Source of the DNA: Prevotellaceae bacterium HUN156 | GTDB taxonomy: Bacteria; Bacteroidota; Bacteroidia; Bacteroidales; Bacteroidaceae | Direction of reading: 5' to 3' | Assembly (NCBI GenBank): GCA_900119285.1 | Contig: FPIT01000010.1 | Span: forward strand, 124,001 to 188,000 | DNA: 64,000 bases | Shown here: in pieces, positions 35,026 to 43,917 of the stretch | How the letters are laid out: each line of letters starts with the position of its first letter | Position numbering within the stretch: the stretch's first letter is position 1 | Notes under the pieces: model-generated | Database searches by the model: none | What the model saw: the letters and a program-made list of their open reading frames with translations, nothing else | Told to the model about the DNA's origin: nothing | Position numbers and translations under genes: made by a program

Positions 35026-35733
35026 TTATAGTTCAACAAACGGCAGAGCAATAAATTCATCTAGTTCTTTCTTGCGAAGCTGCCAGTCAGGGAGATAAGC
35101 ATCAAGCAGACGGATAAAATCTTTGTTGTGGCGATGTTCCTTCAAATGTGCCATCTCGTGTACAACGATATATTCAATGCAACGCAACGGTACACGACCA
35201 AGTAGCAGGTTGAACTGTATCGTCCTCGTCTCAGTCTTGCAGCTTCCCCATTGCTTCTGCATGTGCAAAATATTCCATTCGAACGATGATGGGTTTTCAT
35301 CCATTGCGTCAGCCCATTTATTAATTAGTGTTTCCAGTACAGGGCGCAGTTCGATGCGATAGAACTCCTCCATTAGGGTTCTACGGCGTTCTATCCCTGA
35401 GTCTTTACGCACATACATTTCAAGATACTTTACCTTTTTGTTAATGTGGGTACGCTCAGTTGTAGAAATCACTTTAAGCAGATAACGCCTTCCAAACAAA
35501 TAATGACTTTCACCAGAAACATATTCACGCTTATCCTGACGTTCTTGTGACAACACATCTTCATGTTGTTTTCTAATCCAGGAAAGTTTCGTGTATAAGA
35601 ACATATTCACTTCGTCATCTTTCATATAGGCAGGTGCAGATACATGTACCCTCCCATCAGGAGGATATACTGCAAGGTGTATGTTCTTTATTTCCTTGTA
35701 TTCAACTTCTATGTCAAACTCTGCGATGCGCAT
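35026..35733 (-). CDS. YgjP-like (DUF45) zinc metallopeptidase
   Basis: This 235-residue protein has HEMAHL...H (VVHEMAHLKEHRHNKDF, near 187-203), which gives the zinc site, and the WGSCKTETRTIQFNLLLGRVP motif typical of the YgjP/WLM family. Homologues are often encoded beside hsdR. It overlaps the hsdR stop by 1 bp, so it belongs to the RM operon. It may process or control HsdR; the substrate is unknown. Confidence 0.88.
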   Translation of the reverse strand: MRIAEFDIEVEYKEIKNIHLAVYPPDGRVHVSAPAYMKDDEVNMFLYTKLSWIRKQHEDVLSQERQDKREYVSGESHYLFGRRYLLKVISTTERTHINKKVKYLEMYVRKDSGIERRRTLMEEFYRIELRPVLETLINKWADAMDENPSSFEWNILHMQKQWGSCKTETRTIQFNLLLGRVPLRCIEYIVVHEMAHLKEHRHNKDFIRLLDAYLPDWQLRKKELDEFIALPFVEL

Positions 35734-38700
35734 CAGAACTCAGGATTATTTATAGCGATTTTTAGCACCATTTCAACTTTGTCGGCTGGCATTCCCTCTA
35801 CTCTTTCTATCGCCTTTCGTAAGGCCTTCTGTCGAAGTCCAGGTTCACGGAATCCAACTTCAGCATTTTCTTTGATGGCCAGATATGTACGCAAAGCTAG
35901 GGTCTCATCCTCGCCAAGGTTATCATAGAGCGCTTTCTTTCCATCGGTATTGATGTCAGATGGGTATTCTTTTTTACTACCTCGAATCTCTCGCAGAATC
36001 TCTACTAACTTGCGCAATTGCTCCTTGTACTCCTGAGTATGCTGCTTCATATCTTCGAGAATCTTGTTAAGCTTCTCACTCAGTTTGTCGTAGTAGTCTG
36101 GGTTTGCATCACGTTTACGGATTATGTACTTTCGAACATTGGATGCAATAGTTTCTGCTGCCGCCGGCTGCCCACCGACTTCATTTTCGCCATCAATGAT
36201 AGTGTTTATACCATCAGGATCATCCTCAGTTTTGTTGGCATCGATGACGTCAAGGAAAGAGAAATCATCGAGTTTCTCAAGCACGTTTGATTTTGGAGCC
36301 TGGACATACTGGTCAAGCAATTGCCGCATCATTGCATTGTATTGCTTCAAGTCGGTCGAGTCACCAGAACGAAGCATAATTGCTTTTCTCAACTCGTCAT
36401 AATCAGTCACTTTCTGATGAATGGTCTTTGCTTCTTCTGCCGTATATCCTGATTCAACCATTTGTGTTGCAATGGCTAAATAACGGTTTGTTAATGTGAG
36501 AACGGCATTATAAAACTTTTCGCGTTTGCAAGCATTTTCGAGAGATGCTGCCTGTTGTTCCTCTACAGGTGTAGTGGCTTGGTCGAAAACAAAATAATCG
36601 AAATACTGGTCAGCTGCTTTAGGCTGTTTTACATATTGACAAAGCCCCTCAATAAGTTCTAGTGCCTCATCAAGGTCTTTTCTCCCTTGTTCCAGACGAT
36701 TTTTTAATAGACCGGCTACATCTTCTGAGTTAAAGGCAGAGAATGCTCCGCCAGTATATTGCCCGCTTGTATAGTCTTCAACAGCACCCTTTATTTCGTT
36801 AAACAAGTCCTTATAGTCTATGATATAGCCAAACTCTTTTTGGTCACTCTCCACACGATTCACTCGACAAATCGCTTGAAATAGATTATGATCTTCCATA
36901 TGTTTGTCTATGTAAAGGTAAGTTGCTTTTGGGGCATCAAAGCCCGTCAGCAGTTTATCAACAACAATAAGGAGTTTCATACTGCCAGGATGGTCAACGA
37001 ACTCAGTTTTTGCCCATTCCTCAAATTGAATGGCTGACTTGTCGCCCATCATCTTTTTGGCCATGTTGTTCTTGAAGGTTTCCTCGTCGTTGTCGGCATC
37101 GGTACTATGCCCTTGGGTGATACTTACACCGTTTTGTGGGTCATAACTTGATACCACGGCTGTTTTACCTTTCAACTCAGTACCCTCAAAACACTGCCAA
37201 TACTTGTATGCTTGATATATCTCGCCAGCAACAAGCATGGCATTTCCATAGCCCTGTGCCAGTGGTGGCAACAAAATCATATCCTCACAAATGTCACGGA
37301 CAATGCGCTTTACTCGCTCATCGCTCGAATAGATGTTTTGCAGGGTTGCCCATTTCTTTTGCAGTGCTTCCTTTGCCCTAGGAGTCATGTTTGTGGTCTT
37401 GACTTCAAAGATTCGGTCAATTCTTGTCTTATCATCCTCATCAATCTTCTGTTCCACATTTCGGGCTTCATATCGCAAGTCGAGGATTACATGGTCGGCA
37501 ACGGCTTCGTCAAACTTATATGTATGGATGAATGAACCGAACTGCTCTATTGAAGTCATTTTGTTTTTCTTCAACAGAGGTGTGCCAGTAAAGCCAATCA
37601 TCATCACGTCATTACCCATAATCTTACGCATGGCCTTATGAAGGATACCGCCTTGTGTTCGATGGCATTCGTCAACAAAAACCACAATTTTTCCTTTTGG
37701 TGAGAAGTCAGAAGGAAGGGCATCTGCTACTTTCTCCATTGCTTCTTCAACACTGAGCTTTGACTTCTTTTCACCAATAACAATCTTATCCTCTTCTTCA
37801 TCTTGTAAACCTAAACCGAACTTGTGTATCAGTGTGCAGATGATGCTATGCTCTGACTTGTTGAGCGTCTTGATAAGCTGGTCGCCACTTTTCACTCGGA
37901 AAGGTTTTTCACCAGTGTCCTTGAAGCCATTTTCAATTTGTTTGTCCAGCTCATCACGGTCGGTAACTATGACAATACGTGCATCGTCGCCTTGTTCCTT
38001 TATCCATTGTGCGAGCCATACCATAGTGAGCGACTTTCCTGAACCTTGCGAGTGCCAGATGATACCACTATCCTTCTTGGCAAAACGACGCTTCGCTGCT
38101 GCAAGGGCAAAATACTGATTAGGACGTGCAGCTTTCTTTATGCCGCCATCAAAGATGATGCAATCATGAATAAACTCCAACAGACGATTGGGCTCAAGCA
38201 TTTGGAGTAGTGAGCGCATCATTTCGTTAGGATAGTCAGCTTGAGAGAACTGTGATGGCTCACATGGCTCACCAGTCGGCTCTTTCCATTTTAGCCAGAA
38301 TTCTTCGGGAGTTTTAATCACTCCATATTTCACGCCCTCACTCTCGTTACCAGCCAGTAACAACTGGGGAGTGGTGAAGAAATGAAGAATCTCGCCGTCC
38401 TCTTGATTGCGTCGATTCTGACGAATGGCATCAGCCACACTGACAGAAATTTTCTTCAACTCCAGCACGACAAGAGCAATGCCGTTGACATATACGACGA
38501 TGTCGGGGCGACGATGCTTTAAGTCCTCCGTTACTCGCCGTACCGTTACCTCCTCTGCTATGGCAAAGTCATTGTTCAAAGGATTCTTCCAGTCGATATA
38601 CTGCACCAGTTTGTTTGGCATTCCATAACCTTGGCTCACATTCTCACCATCACGCAACAGTTTGTAGGTGGCAAGGCTCTTGTCAAAGAGGTTGGCGTAT

Positions 38701-38930
38701 GTACTACATGCTGCTGCCTGTTTAAGCGAACGGATTGCCTCGCCTGCTTGCTGGGCAGTACATCCCTGTTGCGAGGTGAGGAACTGGCGAAGTTCATCTT
38801 CACGTATGTTGCTATTCTCAACGTCTTCAAGGTTGCCGATGTAGCGGTACTTCGGCAATACGGAGAGCAGAAGGTCAATGGCACGGTTCTGTGTGTCACG
38901 TTCTGGTTTTATGATTCGCTGGTATGTCAT
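35733..38930 (-). CDS. hsdR: type I restriction enzyme, ATP-dependent nuclease/translocase subunit
   Basis: This 1065-residue protein has an N-terminal PD-ExK-like nuclease (RRPDIVVYV, Asp143; VLELK, Glu157-x-Lys159), Walker A HSQGSGKS (293-300), DECH box (420-423), GFTGTPLL motif III and the VCRVNR-type motif near 700. It pulls DNA through the complex and cuts far from the site. It overlaps hsdS by 4 bp. The order hsdM-hsdS-hsdR is read from one promoter region. It looks intact. Confidence 0.96.
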   Translation of the reverse strand: MTYQRIIKPERDTQNRAIDLLLSVLPKYRYIGNLEDVENSNIREDELRQFLTSQQGCTAQQAGEAIRSLKQAAACSTYANLFDKSLATYKLLRDGENVSQGYGMPNKLVQYIDWKNPLNNDFAIAEEVTVRRVTEDLKHRRPDIVVYVNGIALVVLELKKISVSVADAIRQNRRNQEDGEILHFFTTPQLLLAGNESEGVKYGVIKTPEEFWLKWKEPTGEPCEPSQFSQADYPNEMMRSLLQMLEPNRLLEFIHDCIIFDGGIKKAARPNQYFALAAAKRRFAKKDSGIIWHSQGSGKSLTMVWLAQWIKEQGDDARIVIVTDRDELDKQIENGFKDTGEKPFRVKSGDQLIKTLNKSEHSIICTLIHKFGLGLQDEEEDKIVIGEKKSKLSVEEAMEKVADALPSDFSPKGKIVVFVDECHRTQGGILHKAMRKIMGNDVMMIGFTGTPLLKKNKMTSIEQFGSFIHTYKFDEAVADHVILDLRYEARNVEQKIDEDDKTRIDRIFEVKTTNMTPRAKEALQKKWATLQNIYSSDERVKRIVRDICEDMILLPPLAQGYGNAMLVAGEIYQAYKYWQCFEGTELKGKTAVVSSYDPQNGVSITQGHSTDADNDEETFKNNMAKKMMGDKSAIQFEEWAKTEFVDHPGSMKLLIVVDKLLTGFDAPKATYLYIDKHMEDHNLFQAICRVNRVESDQKEFGYIIDYKDLFNEIKGAVEDYTSGQYTGGAFSAFNSEDVAGLLKNRLEQGRKDLDEALELIEGLCQYVKQPKAADQYFDYFVFDQATTPVEEQQAASLENACKREKFYNAVLTLTNRYLAIATQMVESGYTAEEAKTIHQKVTDYDELRKAIMLRSGDSTDLKQYNAMMRQLLDQYVQAPKSNVLEKLDDFSFLDVIDANKTEDDPDGINTIIDGENEVGGQPAAAETIASNVRKYIIRKRDANPDYYDKLSEKLNKILEDMKQHTQEYKEQLRKLVEILREIRGSKKEYPSDINTDGKKALYDNLGEDETLALRTYLAIKENAEVGFREPGLRQKALRKAIERVEGMPADKVEMVLKIAINNPEF

Positions 38931-40204
38931 ATCAAACGGATTTTTCCTGTTAGTAACTGTTGCATCATGCCCTGTTTGAGGGATTGGTATTTCGTGAGAC
39001 GAGCTTCAAGGGATGAAATCTCGGAGTCCATGTCTGAAAGAGCATTGGATATTGCCGATTGTTCATTAATATCAGAAGGATAAACCAAAAGGAACTTTTC
39101 AAAATCTTTTTGAAACAAATGGTTTATTGTTGACCCACCTGATAGTTGGTCTATGAAAGTATTGAACCAAACCGATTTAAAAAGCCATGACAAATAATGA
39201 TTTGTTAATACTTTTTCATTTTTAGGTCTAACAACAAAAACGCCACTGTTTAGCGTTCCTTCCATAGGAATGCTATTAAGGTATGCAACCTTGCCAATGG
39301 TTCCATCTTTAGAAATAAGAACGTCGCCAACCTTAATCTGGATGTATGGGTCTTGGTCGTATCTCCATTTGGAAACATAGCTGCAAGTTTCCCAATTAAT
39401 ATATCCATCCTTAAAGTCTGTGCCAGTGATTAGAATATAATCTCCTTGGTCTAAATACTCTCCAGTTGTTAGCCCCTGCCATCCAATTCGAGCTTTTAGA
39501 GAGCAGAGCTTTTCAAGTGGTGAAACGTTCCAGTCTTCAGGGATGACTCCAATAGGGGTCTTTTTATTAGATTTATGAATACCATAACCCTTGATTCGCC
39601 TCTTGCCGGAGAGCAAATCCTGCATAGCTCCCTCTTTGATGTTTCTTTTTTTCTCAGTGAGTTTCTTGGTTGTTGCGATAAGGTCATCAATGTTAGAAAG
39701 GGCAGTGGCAATGCGAGATTGCTCTATCTTATCTTCTGGATAACATAGAAACGTAGATTTCAGATTGTCATTATAAAGTCTGCTTATGGTTCCACCATTT
39801 TCAGACTTCCAACTAATAATCTTGAAATAGTGTTCTAAATATGGGTTAACAACATCTTTTTCTTTATGGTCAATCCACACAATGTTTGAATCTTGAAAAT
39901 AGGCATCTTCACCATCAAATACAACGGTTCTACCGATTGTACCAGCAGCGGAAATCAGTATTGCTCCTTTCTTGGGATAAGGGTACATACCTTTAAATTG
40001 TTCATATAACTCTCGTGGTATGTATGCGTCGGCCTCTTTACCGAAAGTGCCAATTTTGTAAAATGGTACATCGCCAGTAATATCGGTTTGTTCTTTCAAA
40101 ATGCGCTTGCACATTTTGACTTCACCGATTGCCGAAAGTGGAACTGCTTTCCAATCTTCGGGAATCAAGCCAACCTCACTATTTTTGAACTTCGTTTCTA
40201 TCAT
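38927..40204 (-). CDS. hsdS: type I restriction enzyme, specificity subunit
   Basis: This 425-residue protein has two target-recognition domains (about 1-150 and 205-360), each followed by a conserved helix (DDLIATTKKLTEKKRNIKEG and LEARLTKYQSLKQGMMQQLLTGKIRL). Both halves start with VGLIPEDWKAVPLS / IGVIPEDWNVSPLE, showing the usual internal repeat. It fixes the two-part DNA site. No sign of inverted alternative hsdS copies in the window. It overlaps both neighbours by 4 bp. Confidence 0.95.
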   Translation of the reverse strand: MIETKFKNSEVGLIPEDWKAVPLSAIGEVKMCKRILKEQTDITGDVPFYKIGTFGKEADAYIPRELYEQFKGMYPYPKKGAILISAAGTIGRTVVFDGEDAYFQDSNIVWIDHKEKDVVNPYLEHYFKIISWKSENGGTISRLYNDNLKSTFLCYPEDKIEQSRIATALSNIDDLIATTKKLTEKKRNIKEGAMQDLLSGKRRIKGYGIHKSNKKTPIGVIPEDWNVSPLEKLCSLKARIGWQGLTTGEYLDQGDYILITGTDFKDGYINWETCSYVSKWRYDQDPYIQIKVGDVLISKDGTIGKVAYLNSIPMEGTLNSGVFVVRPKNEKVLTNHYLSWLFKSVWFNTFIDQLSGGSTINHLFQKDFEKFLLVYPSDINEQSAISNALSDMDSEISSLEARLTKYQSLKQGMMQQLLTGKIRLI

Positions 40205-42816
40205 AGCTCGAATCCCATTTCTTTAAGGTGATTAAACACTAATGCTTCTTTCTCGGCAAACGACTGGCTAAGTTCACCAAGAGTAAACTCATAACGGCTG
40301 TGCATGTCATTCACCTCGGTCACGATGCGGTGCATAGCGGTCTGCATTTCATCGCTCACTTGTGATGAAATGTCGGTGAGCCATTTGTCATTAACTATCA
40401 CATTGCGAGCTTTGTCCTCTGTAAGTTCACCATAGACACGTACAATCTCCTTATAGAGTTTTGCGTCAAGAGCTTTTATTTCCGCCTTGACGGTCTTTTC
40501 GCTCTCTAACAGGTCAAGGTATTGCTGCCAAAGGTTACGCTGTTCCTCTGTGCTGTATTCCCAGTTTTGTGAATTATCAAGAATCTTTTGAACAACTTTC
40601 TTCGTGATGTTCTGACCATCCTCAAACAGATAGTCAAAAGGCTTACGCAATTCGGCAATCTTCTCCTTGTTCGCCTTGTTGCTTTTTTCAAGATAAGGTG
40701 CAAGGCTTTCTAAGAAGACCTTCTCATCTTCTGTCAACCGATGGGCATTGCATCGTTCTAACTTTGTGCGGATATTCTTTTCGTTAAGCTTACCATAGAA
40801 GATGGCATCATCAAGATAGCCTTCATCTTCATCAATCATCGTTTGTAGCTTTTCCTGAATATCAGCGAGTGCTGCTGACTTTTCATCAAACTCCTGTTTT
40901 AAGTCGTTCAAGAACACCTTGACTGCAAGGTCAACAGGAAGCAAATCGCAAGATAGGTCTGTCCATTTGGGGCTTTTCTTTGTCGGCACAATGAGATGTG
41001 GCATCCATCCATCACGCGAAATCATAAACAGATCATCCTGTAAGGTGTCGTTATAGTAGCCGAGCAATTGGTCATAGACATCATATGCATCAACAAGCGA
41101 ACTGTCCTTCAAAAATGTGTCAAGGATGCTTTGTCCCCACAAGGCAATTACCTCCTTCGGCTTACTGTCCTTGCCAACAGCCTGCATGAGTGGCTTTGTC
41201 TGGTCACACCATTTCTGGATAGTACTATTGAACATATCCCTTTGTGCTTTGAAGCTTTTCTCGTTACTGATGGTCTCAGAAACTTTCTGTTTCTCTATAG
41301 CCAACGAAAAGAATCCTTCACGAAACGGCACGAACAAAGCAGTTCTCAGAGACGGGCAGATGTCCCAATATTTCTGCAAACGGTCAATATCAAAGACAGG
41401 TATTCCACCATGCAGATGACCGTCGATGTTCTGGTGAATCTCTTTGTCCTTCGGAACGACATAACGTGACATGTTCAAGTTAAATCCGTTGCGTTCTATT
41501 TCGTACATCGGAGAATCCTCACCTTCCTGTTGAGTAGTCTCGAAGGTTGACAGATGGGCAAAATGCGGTTCGTCTTTGCGACGATTCCAAACATCAATAA
41601 CCCGTTTGATGTCCTGCTCGCGCAAACGTATCTTGGAATCTGCATCCTTATAGCCCAGTTCGCTGGCATCAATAAAGAACACGCCATCCTGTACTCGATG
41701 GTTTTCAAGTACAAGCACATTACCAGCAATAGAAGTACCATAGAATGCATTAGCAGGAAAGGCTATGATACCAGAGAGCAATCGTTGTTCGATAAGCCAC
41801 TTGCGTAGTCTCTCTTCATCACCGCCACGAGTCAAAACACCATTAGGCAGGATGATGGCACACTTTCCTCCGGGCTTCATGGATTTTACACAATGGAGCA
41901 GGAAAGCAAAATCGCCATACTGTTGTGGCGGTACGCCCATATCGGGATTCCATCGACCCCATTCGTCGTTGTCTTTGGCAGTCAGCATCCAATTGTGTAG
42001 TGAGAACTTAGGATTGCTCACAACATAATCATAGGTCTGCAACTTGCCATTCACTACATGTTTGGGCGAATTGAGTGTGTCGCCTTGAAGGATGTTTGGT
42101 GTTTCACAGCCATGAATCACCATATTCATGTATGACAACTCAATGTTGGCAGGGTCAATGTCTTGTCCGTCAAGACTAACATTGTGCTTTGCTGCAGCAC
42201 GTACACGAAGTAGAAGAGAGCCAGAACCACAAGTTGGGTCGTATGCAGACACCATCGGTCGGTCATCTTGGTCAATACCGATAAGTAATGCCATTAATCG
42301 ACTAATCTCGGTTGGTGTGTAGAATTGTCCTTTATCTTTACCAGCAAGACTGGCGAAGTTTCGCATCAGGTATTCGTATGCATCGCCAATGAGGTCATCA
42401 TCAGCAGCGCGATTGTGCGAGAAGTCCAGTCCATCATCTTGGAAAGCAGCTATTAATTCCGAAATCAGCTTGGAACTGTCCTCTGCATTTCCAAGCTTCT
42501 TGTCACAGAAATCATGGTCAGACAAGTTGATGATGTCCTGCAAACCGTTGGCAGTAGATATCTTCTCGATAATTTTGTTCAATGAGTCTCCAATAGTCTT
42601 TTTTCCTTTCAAAGCAACAATATCTTCGAAGTAACATCCTTCAGGAATTTCCAGCACAGTGCTATCGCCAGATTTTACTTTGTCAGAAATATACTTTAAG
42701 AAAAGAATAATTAGAACATAGTTCTTAAATGATTCTGCACCAATACCACTGTTACTACGCAGCTTATTGGCACATTTGGTAAGAGTGCTATAGATTTCTG
42801 ATTTTTTTATTGCCAT
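40201..42816 (-). CDS. hsdM: type I restriction enzyme, N6-adenine methylase subunit, long form
   Basis: This 871-residue protein has an N-terminal HsdM_N helical domain (1-150), FYTP (165-168), AdoMet-binding DPTCGSGSLLL (193-203) and the catalytic-loop motif VVSNPKFSL (NPKF at 268-271, where most relatives have NPPF). Long coiled-coil C terminus to 871; E. coli HsdM is 529. It methylates and so protects host sites. Promoter box TATCTTTG (42849-42856) is preceded by the TAACTAACTAA motif. Confidence 0.93.
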   Translation of the reverse strand: MAIKKSEIYSTLTKCANKLRSNSGIGAESFKNYVLIILFLKYISDKVKSGDSTVLEIPEGCYFEDIVALKGKKTIGDSLNKIIEKISTANGLQDIINLSDHDFCDKKLGNAEDSSKLISELIAAFQDDGLDFSHNRAADDDLIGDAYEYLMRNFASLAGKDKGQFYTPTEISRLMALLIGIDQDDRPMVSAYDPTCGSGSLLLRVRAAAKHNVSLDGQDIDPANIELSYMNMVIHGCETPNILQGDTLNSPKHVVNGKLQTYDYVVSNPKFSLHNWMLTAKDNDEWGRWNPDMGVPPQQYGDFAFLLHCVKSMKPGGKCAIILPNGVLTRGGDEERLRKWLIEQRLLSGIIAFPANAFYGTSIAGNVLVLENHRVQDGVFFIDASELGYKDADSKIRLREQDIKRVIDVWNRRKDEPHFAHLSTFETTQQEGEDSPMYEIERNGFNLNMSRYVVPKDKEIHQNIDGHLHGGIPVFDIDRLQKYWDICPSLRTALFVPFREGFFSLAIEKQKVSETISNEKSFKAQRDMFNSTIQKWCDQTKPLMQAVGKDSKPKEVIALWGQSILDTFLKDSSLVDAYDVYDQLLGYYNDTLQDDLFMISRDGWMPHLIVPTKKSPKWTDLSCDLLPVDLAVKVFLNDLKQEFDEKSAALADIQEKLQTMIDEDEGYLDDAIFYGKLNEKNIRTKLERCNAHRLTEDEKVFLESLAPYLEKSNKANKEKIAELRKPFDYLFEDGQNITKKVVQKILDNSQNWEYSTEEQRNLWQQYLDLLESEKTVKAEIKALDAKLYKEIVRVYGELTEDKARNVIVNDKWLTDISSQVSDEMQTAMHRIVTEVNDMHSRYEFTLGELSQSFAEKEALVFNHLKEMGFEL

Positions 42817-42848
42817 TTTATTATTTTTATCTTTTTAGATTCTAATTT

Positions 42849-42886
42849 GCAAAGATAATAAATATTATTAAATAATTAGTTAGTTA
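42849..42886 (-). promoter_or_regulatory. hsdM promoter with candidate operator
   Basis: The -7 box TATCTTTG (42849-42856, minus) has TAACTAACTAA on the minus strand at 42876-42886, covering the -33 region. The same 11-bp word occurs at 43844-43854 upstream of the WYL regulator gene. Confidence 0.55.
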
Positions 42887-42955
42887 CCTATTTTTTTTAT
42901 AAAAAATCAGCATATTTCTATATCAAATAATCAATCAAAATAAAGGAGAATGAAT

Positions 42956-42992
42956 TAACCGCAATTTGAGGATTGTCCCCAAACTGCGGTTA
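42956..42992. terminator. hairpin between WYL gene and hsdM
   Basis: AACCGCA(A)TTTG and CAAAC(T)GCGGTT arms form a stem around aggattgtcccc. It ends the WYL regulator transcript or acts as a partial terminator; the T run is modest. Confidence 0.6.
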
Positions 42993-43012
42993 GTCTTTTG
43001 ATTAATAAGCAT

Positions 43013-43747
43013 TTACGCTGCCGAATTCAACTCCTTATAGTAGTCCTTCAAATCGAAGTCCTTATTGGGTACAAACTCTGTTCCATCAGCCTCTCCAATA
43101 CTCTTGATGGCTAATATTGGAATTTCAGTTGGGCAATCATCTATTTCATTATGCCCAAGCAGATACCATTCATTACCATGCTGACGAAGGAAGTAAGGAT
43201 GTACGGTGACATCTCTCACAAGTTCCCCTTTAGCATTTCTATACGAAATGTCTGCAGGTGTCTGAGTACGGATATACTCATATAACACTTGGAATTTCCT
43301 CATAGTGTTCAATGATGGTGGTGTGTCATAGATAACCACTGGTTCATGTGCAGTTTCGACGTTCAGTAAACTACACAGACGGTTTGACAACTGCTTGTAC
43401 ATCAGCGTTCCTTGAACGCCATCAAGGAATCTAATCGACTGCAAAGCCGAATGAAGGTGTTGCATTTCCCCAAAGGTTAATAAGTTCTGGAACAGGGTAC
43501 ATTCAGGGTCTTCATACATGAAGTACTCCCGATAGCTGTGTTTTTCTACATGAAGCCGCATCCTGAACAGATATTGGAAATTGTGGATGTCGTTTCGGAT
43601 GGTGCTTTTAGATACAGGACGGAATCCCTCTTGCTCCAACTCATAGTTCACGATATCCAACATCTCCTGAATAGAATAGCCACGCCTCTCGCGCAGCAGG
43701 CGGTCGATAATAATCTCACGTGCCGCAGAATGTTTTGTATTTGCCAT
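43013..43747 (-). CDS. WYL-domain transcriptional regulator of the RM island
   Basis: This 244-residue protein has an N-terminal winged helix (AREIIIDRLLRERRGYSIQEMLDIVN ... VSKSTIRNDIHNF, about 8-50), then a WYL domain (ISYRNAKGELVRDVTVHPYFLRQHGNEWYLLGHNE, about 168-201), the plan of CapW/BrxR-like regulators of phage-defence loci. It is the first gene of the island, separated from hsdM by a hairpin. The upstream TTAGTTAGTTA motif is shared with the hsdM promoter, suggesting autoregulation. Confidence 0.85.
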   Translation of the reverse strand: MANTKHSAAREIIIDRLLRERRGYSIQEMLDIVNYELEQEGFRPVSKSTIRNDIHNFQYLFRMRLHVEKHSYREYFMYEDPECTLFQNLLTFGEMQHLHSALQSIRFLDGVQGTLMYKQLSNRLCSLLNVETAHEPVVIYDTPPSLNTMRKFQVLYEYIRTQTPADISYRNAKGELVRDVTVHPYFLRQHGNEWYLLGHNEIDDCPTEIPILAIKSIGEADGTEFVPNKDFDLKDYYKELNSAA

Positions 43748-43795
43748 TAATATTAGTATTTTGATATATTACGTATGTCCTTCTCTAAGGAACGG

Positions 43796-43854
43796 CAAAA
43801 TTACTAAAAATAACGCAAAATCAATCAATTAAAAGCGGAAAACTTAGTTAGTTA
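43796..43854 (-). promoter_or_regulatory. WYL regulator promoter and candidate operator
   Basis: The -7 box TAATTTTG (43796-43803, minus) lies 40 bp from TTAGTTAGTTA (43844-43854). A similar motif is beside the hsdM promoter. Confidence 0.5.
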
Positions 43855-43917
43855 GGGCAAAATAGTTCAAAAACCGAACACTCGTACAGTTTCTTTGTAC
43901 AATTTCGTTAAAATCAC

